This document shows positions 38,660-47,444 of a stretch of DNA of 64,000 nucleotides, piece after piece. This DNA comes from Deinococcus peraridilitoris DSM 19664 (GTDB taxonomy: Bacteria; Deinococcota; Deinococci; Deinococcales; Deinococcaceae). The translations under genes and the position numbers were made by a program. The stretch's first letter is position 1. Every line of letters begins with the position of its first letter. The stretch lies in assembly GCF_000317835.1 (NCBI RefSeq), contig NC_019793.1, positions 2,232,001-2,296,000 on the forward strand. Reading direction: 5' to 3'. The notes beneath the pieces are model-generated. The model did no database searches. It worked only from the letters and a program-made list of their open reading frames with translations, and had not been told where the DNA came from.

Positions 38660-38695
38660 GCCTGGAACGAGAGACACCATGATAAGAGGTGCCGC

Positions 38696-39595
38696 GTGAC
38701 GGTCCGGGCCGCTCCAGGCCGCCGCTTTTCGCCGCGTGGCAGCAACCTGGGGCCAATGCTGGTGGTGGCGCTGGTGGTGCTCTTTCTCTACTGGCCGCTG
38801 ATGCTGTGGGTGAACGCCGGGCAGGCCGCGCGGGCCCTCGAGAGCGGCGCCGACCTCGGGTGCGCCACCGCGCTCTCGTGCGCGACGCAGCTGCGAAACC
38901 CTGTCCTGCCCGCGCCTGGCCAGCTCGCGCAGGCCTTCAAGGCCCTCAGCGTGCCCCCGCTCGCGCCGACCAGCGCGCCTTACAACACCCTCGTCACGGC
39001 GGGGGAGACCCTGGTCGGCCTCGCGATTGCCAGCGTGCTGGGCGTGCTGCTCGCGCTCTTTCTGGTGGTGAGCCGCGGCTTCGAGCGGGCCGTGCTGCCC
39101 TGGCTGATCGCCTCGCAGACCGTACCGATCATCGCGCTCGCGCCCATGCTGGCCGTGGTGCTGGGGCAGTACGGCGTGCAGGGCTGGCTGCCCAAGGCCC
39201 TCATCGCGTCCTATATCGCCTTTTTCCCCGTGGCGGTGGGCGTCGCGCGCGGTCTGCGCAGCCCCGACCCGCTGCAGCTCGATTTGATGCGCACCTACAA
39301 CGCGCCCCGCGCAGGGGTGTTCTGGAAGCTGCAGTTGCCCGCCAGCGTCCCCTTTCTCTTCACCGCCCTGAAAGTGGCCGCGACGAGCGCCCTGATCGGC
39401 AGCATCGTCGCGGAGATCAGCACCATCAGCTTCAGCGGGCTCGGGAAGATGCTGGCCGAGAACTCACGCGCCAGCGACACCCTGGCGCTGTGGACCATCA
39501 TGTTTTACGGCGCGGCCCTGGGCATCGGGCTGGTCGCGTTCATCGGGCTGCTCGAAAGGTGGGTGACCCCGTGGCGAGCCGGACAGCCGAAGTGA
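38696..39595 (+). CDS. ABC transporter permease 1
   Basis: This 299-residue permease is of the SsuC/TauC type. Hydrophobic helices start with [17 protein letters not shown], and the cytosolic EAA-like loop reads [39 protein letters not shown]. The extra periplasmic-side stretch near residues 45-85, with two Cys in [13 protein letters not shown], is unusual. The start is GTG with AAGAGGTG upstream. It probably forms a heterodimer with the next gene product. Confidence 0.87.
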   Translation: MTVRAAPGRRFSPRGSNLGPMLVVALVVLFLYWPLMLWVNAGQAARALESGADLGCATALSCATQLRNPVLPAPGQLAQAFKALSVPPLAPTSAPYNTLVTAGETLVGLAIASVLGVLLALFLVVSRGFERAVLPWLIASQTVPIIALAPMLAVVLGQYGVQGWLPKALIASYIAFFPVAVGVARGLRSPDPLQLDLMRTYNAPRAGVFWKLQLPASVPFLFTALKVAATSALIGSIVAEISTISFSGLGKMLAENSRASDTLALWTIMFYGAALGIGLVAFIGLLERWVTPWRAGQPK

Positions 39596-40551
39596 GCCTC
39601 TCCGGTGGGCGTTTCTCGCCGCTGGCGCGCGGCTGGGGGCTGATCGCCCTTTCCGTGCTGCTGCTCGGCGTGGCCCTGCTGCTGATGCTGCCTTACAGCG
39701 AACAGGCCGTGCCGCCCGGCACCCGGTGGCCGGGCGTGCTGCTTGCACTCTTCGGCGTCCTGGCCGGAGCACTCGGCATCGGCGCGGTGGCGGCCCGCAC
39801 CCGCGGTTTCCTGCCTGCCCTGATCACGCTCGCGCTGACCCTGCTCACCGTCGAGGTGCTGCTGCGCGCCTACAACGTTCCGGCGGGCCTGATTCCCACG
39901 CCCAGCCGCGTCTGGCAGGCCCTGGTGAATGCCCGCGTGGTGCTGCTGCGCGACACGCAGGTGACCTTTTTGCAAGAAGCCCTGGTGGGATACCTCGGCG
40001 GCAGTGTCGCGGCCATTCTCACCGCGCTCGCCATCGTGCGCTTTCGTTTTCTGGAGCGCGGCATGCTGCCTTACGCGGGGCTCTTTTCCAGCATTCCCAT
40101 CGTGGCGCTCGCTCCGGTCATCGTGAAAGCTTTCGGACTGGAGTGGACCTCCAAGGCCATCATCGTGGGCATCACGGTGTTCTTTCCGGTCGTCGTGAAC
40201 GTCGTGCGTGGCCTGCAGAGCGCCAGTCCACTGCACCTCGACCTGATGCGCACCTACGCTGTCTCACCCGCCAGGACCTTCCTGCTGGTGCGCGTTCCCG
40301 CCGCGCTGCCCTTTTTGTTCAACGCCCTCAAGATCGCCTCGACCCTGGCGATGATCGGCGCGATCGTCGGGGAGTTCTTCGGCACGACCGGCGCGGGCCT
40401 GGGGTTTCGCATTCAGATCGAAGCGGGCCGCTTCAACCTCGACATCGTCTGGGCGGCCATTGTCGTCGCAAGCATTCTGGGCATTGCCTTTTACGGCCTG
40501 GTGCAGTGGGCCGAGCAGCGCTTTACCGGTTGGCATGCCAGCAACCGCTGA
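39571..40551 (+). CDS. ABC transporter permease 2
   Basis: This 326-residue permease has additional N-terminal helices (LIALSVLLLGVALLLMLPY, LLALFGVLAGALGIGAVAA) and the EAA-like loop LQSASPLHLDLMRTYAVSPARTFLLVRVPAALPFLFNALK, homologous to permease 1. The GTG at 39571 was chosen because AAAGGTGGG precedes it. A GTG at 39592 that overlaps the upstream TGA is an equally plausible, 7-codon shorter start. Two different permeases in one importer of this type suggest a heterodimeric channel. Confidence 0.85.
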   Translation: MASRTAEVSLSGGRFSPLARGWGLIALSVLLLGVALLLMLPYSEQAVPPGTRWPGVLLALFGVLAGALGIGAVAARTRGFLPALITLALTLLTVEVLLRAYNVPAGLIPTPSRVWQALVNARVVLLRDTQVTFLQEALVGYLGGSVAAILTALAIVRFRFLERGMLPYAGLFSSIPIVALAPVIVKAFGLEWTSKAIIVGITVFFPVVVNVVRGLQSASPLHLDLMRTYAVSPARTFLLVRVPAALPFLFNALKIASTLAMIGAIVGEFFGTTGAGLGFRIQIEAGRFNLDIVWAAIVVASILGIAFYGLVQWAEQRFTGWHASNR

Positions 40552-40601
40552 GGCCCTCTTAAACATCTCCTTTTCGCGTATCACCTTCCCAGGAGGAAGC
40601 C

Positions 40602-41666
40602 ATGAAGAAAAGCCTCGTACTGTTCGGTTTGTTGATTCTCGGCACGGCCAGCGCCCAGGAAAAACTGGTGCCCGTAAAGCTGCAGCTCAAGTGGTTCCCG
40701 CAGGCGCAGTTCGCCGGGTTCTTCGTGGCGCAGGAAAAGGGCTTTTTCAAGGCCGAAGGGCTCGACGTGCAGCTGCTCCCCATCGGTGACCAGAGCCCCA
40801 TCCAGACCGTCGCCACAGGCGCGGCCGACTTCGGCACCACCTGGATCACCGACCTGCTCACCGCGCGCCAGCAGGGCCTGCCGATGGTGCACATCGCGCA
40901 GGTGTTTCAGAAGAGCGGCTACACCCTGGTGGCCCTCAAGAGCAAGAACATCAAGAGCGTGGCGGACTTCAAGGGCAAGAAATTGGGTGTCTGGCCCAGC
41001 GGCAACGAATACCCCGCCGTGGCGCTGCTGAAAAACAACAAGCTCACCTCCAGCCTCGACGCCAATGCCGCGCGGCCCGACGTGCAGGCCGTCACCTACC
41101 CCTTTGACCCCAGCCTGGTCTTCCCGGACAAGGTGGATCTGGTGTCGGCCATGACCTACAACGAACTCAATCAGATTCAGGGCCTGGGGTACAGCCTCGA
41201 CAAACTGCAGGTGTTCCGCATGGCCGACCTGGGTGTGAACCTGCTCGAGGACCTGATGTTCACCAGCGAGCGGGTCCTGAACGACAAGAACTTCAAAAAC
41301 AGCGGCATGAGCGGCCGTGAAGTGGCCGCCAGACTGGTGCGCGCCAGCCTCAAGGGTTGGGATTACGCCGTGAAGAACCAGGCCGAGGCCGTGAACATCG
41401 TGCTGCCCAAGTGCGGCAACACCTGCAAGGGCAGCGGCAATCGCGCCGACGCCAAGGGGCACCAGACCTGGCAGATGACCGAAATCGCCAAGCTGTACAA
41501 CGCCGGCCCAACCCTCAAGGGGCAGGCCGGATACCTGGACCCTGGCACCTACAAGAACAACGTCAAGCTGCTGCGTGATCTGGGCATCCTGAAGGCCGAC
41601 CCGGTGGCGGCGGCCGTGGACTACAGCGTCTGGGAAGCCGCGACCGGTAAGAAAGCCCAGCGCTAA
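40602..41666 (+). CDS. NMT1/THI5-like ABC substrate-binding protein
   Basis: This 354-residue exported binding protein has a signal peptide cleaved near LGTASA/QEK. The mature part matches the NMT1/THI5-like family, whose members bind pyrimidine-type ligands such as thiamine precursors: VPVKLQLKWFPQAQFAGFFVAQEKGFFKAEGLDVQLLPIG and GAADFGTTWITDLLTARQQGLPMVHIAQVFQKSGY. Two Cys (KCGNTCKG) are near residue 270. AGGAGG precedes the ATG. A small repeat element begins within its TAA stop codon. Confidence 0.9.
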   Translation: MKKSLVLFGLLILGTASAQEKLVPVKLQLKWFPQAQFAGFFVAQEKGFFKAEGLDVQLLPIGDQSPIQTVATGAADFGTTWITDLLTARQQGLPMVHIAQVFQKSGYTLVALKSKNIKSVADFKGKKLGVWPSGNEYPAVALLKNNKLTSSLDANAARPDVQAVTYPFDPSLVFPDKVDLVSAMTYNELNQIQGLGYSLDKLQVFRMADLGVNLLEDLMFTSERVLNDKNFKNSGMSGREVAARLVRASLKGWDYAVKNQAEAVNIVLPKCGNTCKGSGNRADAKGHQTWQMTEIAKLYNAGPTLKGQAGYLDPGTYKNNVKLLRDLGILKADPVAAAVDYSVWEAATGKKAQR

Positions 41667-41801
41667 AGCGGTTGTCAGAGATATTGATCGATTTTTGATC
41701 AATATCTCTGACCGAGCGGAGCGAGTAACCGTAGTGAGGAGCGTTTGGAAATGAAATTGATGGAGCGTCTTCCTCCATCAATGAAATGGACAAACGCTCT
41801 A
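41664..41801 (+). repeat. Two-hairpin TA-flanked repeat, copy 2
   Basis: This intact 134-bp element runs from 41666 to 41799 between TA dinucleotides. Its ends AAGCGGTTGTC and GACAAACGCTC are imperfect inverted repeats. The first hairpin has perfect 16-bp arms GTCAGAGATATTGATC/GATCAATATCTCTGAC around a T-rich loop; then comes GACCGAGCGGAGCGAGT and a second hairpin ATTGATGGAG/CTCCATCAAT. The left TA is in the stop codon of the binding-protein gene. It lies within the pyrimidine block between importer and carbamoylase. Confidence 0.85.
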
Positions 41802-41811
41802 GAGCCCAAAG

Positions 41812-41834
41812 AAGGGGAGGGTCACCCTCCCCTT
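41812..41834 (+). terminator. Hairpin before the carbamoylase gene
   Basis: AAGGGGAGGG and CCCTCCCCTT form a perfect 10-bp stem with a TCA loop, 17 bases before the next ATG. The CCCTCCCC arm could also pair with the AAAGGAGGG ribosome site, so it may be a terminator of the importer transcript or a translational switch. Confidence 0.5.
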
Positions 41835-41851
41835 CGCCCGAAAGGAGGGCC

Positions 41852-43159
41852 ATGCCCGTCAATCCACAACGAACACTCGACGAACTCAAGGAACTGCGCG
41901 CCCTCACGGGCGACGAGCAGGGCGCCCAGCGCGTCGCCTTCACCGACACCTGGGCGCGGGCGCGCGCGTGGTACAGGGAGAAACTCTCGGAGTTGCCGGT
42001 CACCGTCTCGCAGGACGCCGCCGGGAACCTCTGGGCGACCCTCAAAGGCGAAAGCGAGCGCGAACTCCTGATCGGGGGTCACCTCGACAGTGTCCCGAAC
42101 GGTGGCTGGCTCGACGGCTGCCTGAACGTGCTGGCCGGACTGGCAGTGCTGCGCCGCATGGCCGCCGCAGGCACACCGCCCTTTACGGTGCGTCTGGTGG
42201 ACTGGGCCGACGAGGAAGGCGCGCGCTTCGGGCGCAGCCTGCTGGGGTCGAGCGCCGTGAGCGGAACCCTCATTCCGGACGAAGTGCGCGGCCTGAAAGA
42301 CAAGGACGGTGTGAGCCTCCCGGAAGCGCTCGCCGGGCACGGGATCGACCTCGACCGCATGCTGGACGCCCACGCCGAACTGAAGAACGCCGCGGCTTAC
42401 CTGGAGCTGCACATCGAGCAGGGCCCGGTGCTCGAAAGCCTGGACCTGCCGCTGGGCGCGGTGCTGGGCACCTTCGGGGTGGAGCGCCATACCATCACCT
42501 TTCACGGGCAGGCGGCGCACAGCGGCTCCACCCCGATGGACAAACGCAAGGACGCCTTTCTGGCGGCGGGCAGGATGGCCAGCGAGGTGTACCGCGTCAC
42601 CGACCGGCACGGCGGGGTTAGCACCATTGGCAGCTGCAAGACCAGGCCCGGCATCGTCACGAGCGTTGTGGAGGAATGCGAAATCACCCTCGACCAGCGG
42701 CACCTCGACCTGAACACCCTCACGGCCATGTGGCACGACGCCCAGGACGCCGCGCAGCGTTTCGCGCAGGAAGGCCAGGTCAGCGTGAAGTTCGCCGACC
42801 TGTGGCGCATCGACCCGATGCCCTTTCACCCCGAGCTGATCGAGCTGTGCGACGAGGCCATTGTCGAGACCGTGGAGGTCTCGCACCGCCTGCCGAGCGG
42901 TCCGCTGCACGACGCCGCCGAGGTGGCCCGCGCGGGCGTGCCGACCGTGATGCTGTTCGTGCAGAGCCTGTACGGCATCAGCCACAATAAGATCGAGGAC
43001 ACCCGAGAAGAGCACATTCTGGCAAGCGTCGAGGCCCTTGACCGCCTGGCGGACAAGGCCATGGCCTGGATTTCGGGCGCGCAGCATTCTGCCGTCAAGT
43101 CTCAGCCCCCTCAGGCGCAAGCGGCGGGCGACATCCAAGAGCTGCGCGCCGAAGGCTGA
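41852..43159 (+). CDS. M20 family carbamoyl-amide hydrolase (beta-ureidopropionase type)
   Basis: This 435-residue zinc hydrolase is of the hydantoinase/carbamoylase group. Metal ligands lie in GGHLDSVPNGGWLDGCLNVL near residue 75, WADEEGARFG near 118 and LHIEQGP near 190, with a final His in SHNKIEDTREEH. By context it hydrolyses N-carbamoyl-beta-alanine or its methyl analogue to the beta-amino acid, CO2 and ammonia, step three of reductive pyrimidine degradation. Allantoate or L-carbamoylase specificity cannot be excluded by sequence. AAAGGAGGG precedes the ATG. Confidence 0.88.
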   Translation: MPVNPQRTLDELKELRALTGDEQGAQRVAFTDTWARARAWYREKLSELPVTVSQDAAGNLWATLKGESERELLIGGHLDSVPNGGWLDGCLNVLAGLAVLRRMAAAGTPPFTVRLVDWADEEGARFGRSLLGSSAVSGTLIPDEVRGLKDKDGVSLPEALAGHGIDLDRMLDAHAELKNAAAYLELHIEQGPVLESLDLPLGAVLGTFGVERHTITFHGQAAHSGSTPMDKRKDAFLAAGRMASEVYRVTDRHGGVSTIGSCKTRPGIVTSVVEECEITLDQRHLDLNTLTAMWHDAQDAAQRFAQEGQVSVKFADLWRIDPMPFHPELIELCDEAIVETVEVSHRLPSGPLHDAAEVARAGVPTVMLFVQSLYGISHNKIEDTREEHILASVEALDRLADKAMAWISGAQHSAVKSQPPQAQAAGDIQELRAEG

Positions 43160-43167
43160 GCGCTGCC

Positions 43168-43995
43168 ATGCTGCCCACCCTGCACGAGATCCTCGATCTG
43201 CCCGCCTTCGCGGGCGCCGAGGTGCTGACCGGGCACGGGCAGCTGTCGCAGCGCGTCACCTGGGTTCACGTCAGCGAGGTGCTCGACGCTCACCGTTTCC
43301 TGTCGGGCGGGGAGCTGCTGGTCTCCACCGGCCTGGAACTCGCGAACGCCGATCCCCACGCGCGGGTGGGCTTCCTGCACGCCATCGCGCAGGGCGGCGC
43401 GCACGGACTGGTACTGGAACTCGTGCGGGGCCTGCGCGAACTGCCCCCTGAAATGACCCAGGCCGCGCGTCTGCTGGACTTCCCGGTGGTGGTGTTCCGC
43501 TCGGAGGTGCGCTTTGCAGACCTCACGAAGGCCGCTCACGCGCGTATCCTGCGGCCCAGCGAAGAGGGAGGGGAAGAGGGAGGTCTGCAGCCGGTCCTGG
43601 CCGCGCTGCTCGAAACCGGGCGGGCCGAGGCGTTCCTGCAGGCGCAGCTCGGGCCGCTGCTGCGCCTGCCGCTGCGGCCGCGGGCCACCCTGATCAGCAC
43701 CCTGGACGCCCTGCTGATGACCCACTGGAGCGTCGCGGAAGTCGCGCGCAAGCTGGGCGTGCGCCGTCAGACGGTGTACTACCGCCTGGAGCAGATTCGC
43801 GGCATGCTGGGCGACCTCGAGGACCCCCGCAGGCACGTGGCGCTGTCGCTCGCATTGGAACTGTGCCGTGGAGACTCACGCGCCGTGGACTTTCTGCAGG
43901 GTGGCACCTTGTACAGGGACACCCTGAACAAGGACACTTTGGACCGGGAAACTTTGGACAGGCTGTCTCTTGAGGAGCGCCTGCGCTCGCCCTAG
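43168..43995 (+). CDS. PucR-type transcriptional regulator
   Basis: This 275-residue protein has an N-terminal PucR-type domain (LPTLHEILDLPAFAGAEVLTG, FLSGGELLVSTGLEL) and a C-terminal PucR helix-turn-helix (LLMTHWSVAEVARKLGVRRQTVYYRLEQIRGMLGDL). Such regulators control purine and pyrimidine catabolism or GABA use. It starts 8 bases after the carbamoylase stop and is the obvious local regulator of the pathway. The last 25 residues hold a degenerate (R/K)xTL repeat (YRDTLNKDTLDRETLDRLSL) unusual for the family. Confidence 0.87.
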   Translation: MLPTLHEILDLPAFAGAEVLTGHGQLSQRVTWVHVSEVLDAHRFLSGGELLVSTGLELANADPHARVGFLHAIAQGGAHGLVLELVRGLRELPPEMTQAARLLDFPVVVFRSEVRFADLTKAAHARILRPSEEGGEEGGLQPVLAALLETGRAEAFLQAQLGPLLRLPLRPRATLISTLDALLMTHWSVAEVARKLGVRRQTVYYRLEQIRGMLGDLEDPRRHVALSLALELCRGDSRAVDFLQGGTLYRDTLNKDTLDRETLDRLSLEERLRSP

Positions 43996-44057
43996 CATGA
44001 AGGCACGCTTCAAGCTTCCCTTCCTCCTTTCAGGAGGCGCCCACCGGAGGACACCTC

Positions 44058-45428
44058 ATGCCCACACCCGTACCCACGCCCGGCGGCCCTGACGACTCGC
44101 TCGACCCGGTGGTGCGCGACAACCGCGACTACACCCTCTTTTCCTGGTCGGTGCAGAGCACCTCGAATCCCATTCATATGGCCGGCGCCCAGGGCTGCTG
44201 GTTCTGGGACGGCGACGGCAACCGCTACCTGGACTTCTCCTCGCAGCTGATCAACATCAACGTCGGGCACCAGCACCCCAAGATGCTCGAGGCCATCAAG
44301 AAGCAGGTGGACGAGCTGTGCTTTGCCGGGCCGAGTTTCGCCACCGGTCCGCGCGGGCAGCTGGGCAGGAAGCTCGCCGAGGTGACCGGACTCGCCAAGA
44401 GCTTTTACACCCTGGGCGGCGCCGAGGCCAACGAGAACGCCATGAAGATCGCGCGGCTGGTGACGGGACGCGACAAGATCATCACCCGTTACCGTTCGTA
44501 CCACGGCGCGACGATGGGCGCCATGACGGCGAGCGGTGACCCCCGGCGCTGGCCGGTCGAGCCGGGCGTGCCGAACATCGTGCGGGTCTTCGATCCCTAC
44601 TGCTACCGCTGCCCCTTTGGCAAGACACCCGACAGCTGTGGCCGCGAATGCGTCACGCACATCGAGGAAGTCATTCAGATGGAAGGGCCGCACAACATCG
44701 CGGCCATCATGGTGGAAGGTATCACCGGCAGCAACGGCCTGCTGGTCCCGCCCGACGATTACTATCCCAGGCTGCGCGCCCTGTGCGACAAGTACGGCAT
44801 CCTGCTCATCGACGACGAGGTCATGAGCGGCTTCGGGCGCACCGGCAAGTGGCTCGCCACGCAGCACTACGGAATCAAGCCCGACATCGTCACCTGCGCC
44901 AAAGGCCTCACGAGCGGCTACATGCCCCTCGGGGCAGTCGTGGTGTCGCAGCACATCGCCGATTACTTCGAGAAAAACATGCTGTGGGGCGGCCTGACCT
45001 ACAGCGGACACCCGGTCAGCTGCGCCGCCGCCGTCGCGAACCTGAACATCTACGAGGAAGAGCGGATCTTCGAGCACGTGCTGGAACTCGGCGCGCACCT
45101 CGAAGAGCGCCTGCTGGCCATGAAGCACAAGTACGCCTGCGTCGGCGACGTGCGCATGAAGGGCCTGTTCAGTGTGCTGGAACTGGTGCGCGACAAGGCG
45201 ACCAAGGAACCCCTGGCGCCCTTCAACGGCACCTCGCCCGAGATGCAGAAACTGGCCGTCCACCTCAAGAGCCAGCGCCTGTACGCCTTCAGCCGCTTCA
45301 ACATGCTGTGGGTCTGCCCACCCCTGGTGATCACCCGCGACGAACTGGATTTCGGTCTCGACATCATCGAGGGCGCCCTCGCGCTGGTGGACGACCTGAT
45401 CGCCGTACCGGTGGCCGCCGACGACTGA
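44058..45428 (+). CDS. Class III aminotransferase (beta-alanine type)
   Basis: This 456-residue PLP enzyme of the omega-aminotransferase family has the Schiff-base Lys in TCAKGLTSGYMPLGAV, the Asp in LLIDDEVMSGFGRTG and the phosphate-binding GGAEANENAMKIAR. By position it should transaminate beta-alanine and 3-aminoisobutyrate to malonate and methylmalonate semialdehyde, feeding the next gene product. A cysteine-rich loop (YCYRCPFGKTPDSCGREC) near residue 180 is notable. CGGAGGA precedes the ATG. Confidence 0.9.
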   Translation: MPTPVPTPGGPDDSLDPVVRDNRDYTLFSWSVQSTSNPIHMAGAQGCWFWDGDGNRYLDFSSQLININVGHQHPKMLEAIKKQVDELCFAGPSFATGPRGQLGRKLAEVTGLAKSFYTLGGAEANENAMKIARLVTGRDKIITRYRSYHGATMGAMTASGDPRRWPVEPGVPNIVRVFDPYCYRCPFGKTPDSCGRECVTHIEEVIQMEGPHNIAAIMVEGITGSNGLLVPPDDYYPRLRALCDKYGILLIDDEVMSGFGRTGKWLATQHYGIKPDIVTCAKGLTSGYMPLGAVVVSQHIADYFEKNMLWGGLTYSGHPVSCAAAVANLNIYEEERIFEHVLELGAHLEERLLAMKHKYACVGDVRMKGLFSVLELVRDKATKEPLAPFNGTSPEMQKLAVHLKSQRLYAFSRFNMLWVCPPLVITRDELDFGLDIIEGALALVDDLIAVPVAADD

Positions 45429-45495
45429 GAGCCGTGAGTTCACGGCTCCCCGCTCCGAATCCTCGTACCGAACCCGTTCCTTCCTCAGGAGTTCC

Positions 45496-47019
45496 ATGAC
45501 CCAGACTCAAGACCCACCACAACCGCGTGACCTCGTTCGCATCAACCACTGGCTGGGCGGGCAGGCGGTCGCTTCCACCTCGGGGCGCAGTGCGCCCGTC
45601 TTCAACCCCGCGACCGGGGAGCGTGCCGCGCACGTGGACCTGGCGTCGGTCGAGGAAGTCGACGAGGCCGTGGGCATCGCGGCGGCGGCTTTTCCAGCCT
45701 GGCGCGCGACGGCGCTCTCGCGCCGCTCCGAGATCATGTTCAAGTTCCGCGAGCTGCTCGATCATCACCGTGATGACCTGGCACGCATCCTGACGCGTGA
45801 GCACGGCAAGGTGCACGCGGACGCCCTGGGAGAAATCGCGCGTGGCCTCGAGAACGTCGAGTTCGCCTGCGGCATTCCGCAGCTGCTCAAGGGCGGCTTC
45901 AGTGAAGGCGCGGCGCGCGGAGTGGACGTGTACAGCATCCGCCAGCCGCTGGGGGTGGTGGCGGGCATCACGCCCTTCAATTTCCCGGCGATGGTGCCGC
46001 TGTGGATGCTCGCTAACGCGCTCGCCTGCGGCAACACCTTCATCCTCAAACCCAGCGAGAAGGACCCCAGCGCGAGCCTGTTCATCGCAGAGCTGCTCCA
46101 GCGCGCCGGGCTGCCCGACGGGGTGCTGAACGTCGTGCAGGGTGACAAGATCTCGGTGGACCGCCTGCTTTCGCACCCCGACGTCGCGGCGGTGTCCTTC
46201 GTGGGCAGCACGCCGATTGCGAAGTACGTGTACGAAACGGGTACCCGCAACGGCAAGCGCGTGCAGGCACTGGGCGGCGCCAAGAACCACATGGTGGTGC
46301 TGCCCGACGCGGACCTGAACATGGCCGCCGACGCGGCGGTGAGCGCCGCCTACGGCTCGGCCGGGGAGCGCTGTATGGCGGTCAGCGTGGTCGTGGCGGT
46401 GGGTGACATTGCCGAACCGCTCGTGAACGCCATTGCCGAGCGACTGCCAAGGCTGAAGGTCGGCCCCGGCGATCAGGCGGAAAGCGAGATGGGCCCCCTG
46501 ATCTCGCGCGAGCACCGCGACAGGGTGGCCTCCTACGTGGCGGGAGCCCCCGACGAAGGCGCGACGGTCGTGGTGGACGGGCGCGAGCACGGCGTGCCGG
46601 GAGACGGCTTTTTCCTGGGCGCCTCGCTGATCGATTTTGCCAAGCCCGGCATGAAATGCTACGACGACGAGATTTTCGGACCCGTCCTGAGCGTCACGCG
46701 CGCCAACTCCTACGAGGAGGCGCTGCGGCTTGTGAACGAGAACGAGTTCGGCAATGGTGTGGCGCTCTTCACGCGCGACGGCGGCGCGGCGCGGCAGTTT
46801 CAGTTCGACGTCAACGTCGGCATGGTGGGCATCAACGTGCCGATTCCGGTGCCGGTGGCGTACTACAGCTTCGGCGGCTGGAAGGCCAGCCTGTTCGGGG
46901 ACACCCACATGTACGGCCCGGAAGGCATCCAGTTCTATACCCGCGGCAAGGTCGTGACCAGCCGCTGGCCTGACCCGGCCAGCAGCAGCGTGGACCTGGG
47001 CTTCCCGCGCACCCGCTAA
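45496..47019 (+). CDS. mmsA: CoA-acylating (methyl)malonate-semialdehyde dehydrogenase
   Basis: This 507-residue aldehyde dehydrogenase oxidises methylmalonate or malonate semialdehyde to propionyl- or acetyl-CoA. Family signatures are INHWLGGQ at the start, GITPFNFPAMVPLWMLANALACGNTFILKPSE, VSFVGSTPIAKYVYE, GGAKNHMVVLPDAD and the catalytic Cys in AGERCMAVSV near residue 294. The end KASLFGDTHMYGPEGIQFYTRGKVVTSRWP is typical of MMSDH. AGGAG precedes the ATG. It is the last step of the pathway encoded here and is followed by a strong terminator. Confidence 0.93.
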   Translation: MTQTQDPPQPRDLVRINHWLGGQAVASTSGRSAPVFNPATGERAAHVDLASVEEVDEAVGIAAAAFPAWRATALSRRSEIMFKFRELLDHHRDDLARILTREHGKVHADALGEIARGLENVEFACGIPQLLKGGFSEGAARGVDVYSIRQPLGVVAGITPFNFPAMVPLWMLANALACGNTFILKPSEKDPSASLFIAELLQRAGLPDGVLNVVQGDKISVDRLLSHPDVAAVSFVGSTPIAKYVYETGTRNGKRVQALGGAKNHMVVLPDADLNMAADAAVSAAYGSAGERCMAVSVVVAVGDIAEPLVNAIAERLPRLKVGPGDQAESEMGPLISREHRDRVASYVAGAPDEGATVVVDGREHGVPGDGFFLGASLIDFAKPGMKCYDDEIFGPVLSVTRANSYEEALRLVNENEFGNGVALFTRDGGAARQFQFDVNVGMVGINVPIPVPVAYYSFGGWKASLFGDTHMYGPEGIQFYTRGKVVTSRWPDPASSSVDLGFPRTR

Positions 47020-47033
47020 GGGACCGAACGAGA

Positions 47034-47058
47034 AAGCCTGCCAAACGGCAGGCTTTTT
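47034..47058 (+). terminator. Rho-independent terminator of the pyrimidine block
   Basis: AAGCCTGCC and GGCAGGCTT pair around AAAC and run into TTTTTTC, 15 bases after the dehydrogenase stop. Confidence 0.9.
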
Positions 47059-47063
47059 TCGGT

Positions 47064-47092
47064 TTGCCTCTTAGGTCAAATTGACCTATAGT
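47064..47092 (+). promoter_or_regulatory. higBA promoter with palindromic operator
   Basis: TTGCCT (47064-47069) and TATAGT (47087-47092) are 17 bp apart. AGGTCAA-A-TTGACCT (47073-47087), a perfect palindrome, fills the spacer. The toxin ATG follows 6 nt after the -10 box. This is the expected autorepression layout for an antitoxin with a helix-turn-helix. Confidence 0.75.
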
Positions 47093-47098
47093 GCGGTC

Positions 47099-47395
47099 AT
47101 GGGCATGAACGTGATCTCCAAGCGACCCCTGCAGGCCTTCTGGGAGAAGCACGCCGATGCCAGGGAGCCCCTTGAGGCCTGGTACAAGACCATCCGGAGC
47201 CGCGACCTCGTGAGCTTCGAGGATCTGCGGACTACCTTTCCGTACGTCGACCACGTCGGCCCCGACTACCTGATCTTCAACATCAAGGGCAACCGCTACC
47301 GCCTGATCACCCGTGTCAAGTACGTCGCCAAGACCCTGTGGATCAAGGACGTGCTGACCCACGATGAATACAGCGCCTGGACCCCGGGCGACTGA
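47099..47395 (+). CDS. higB: HigB family toxin
   Basis: This 98-residue RelE-superfamily mRNA interferase of the HigB type shows NVISKRPLQAFWEKHADAREPLEAWYKTI, the FNIKGNRYRLITRVKY core and WIKDVLTHDEY near the end. It is expected to cleave mRNA at the ribosome. The ATG at 47099 lies 6 nt after TATAGT. Toxin first, antitoxin second is the order typical for hig loci. The antitoxin gene starts 49 bases downstream. Confidence 0.87.
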   Translation: MGMNVISKRPLQAFWEKHADAREPLEAWYKTIRSRDLVSFEDLRTTFPYVDHVGPDYLIFNIKGNRYRLITRVKYVAKTLWIKDVLTHDEYSAWTPGD

Positions 47396-47444
47396 AGCTC
47401 TTGGGCCACTCGCGCCGACTCGGCCCTGCGAAAGGAGGCAGGTC

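Noticed and set aside
33533..47019. Purine or allantoin catabolism instead of pyrimidine catabolism
   Set aside because: The M20 hydrolase and PucR regulator could suggest it, but PreTA, dihydropyrimidinase and MMSDH define the reductive pyrimidine route, and no urate or allantoin enzymes are present.
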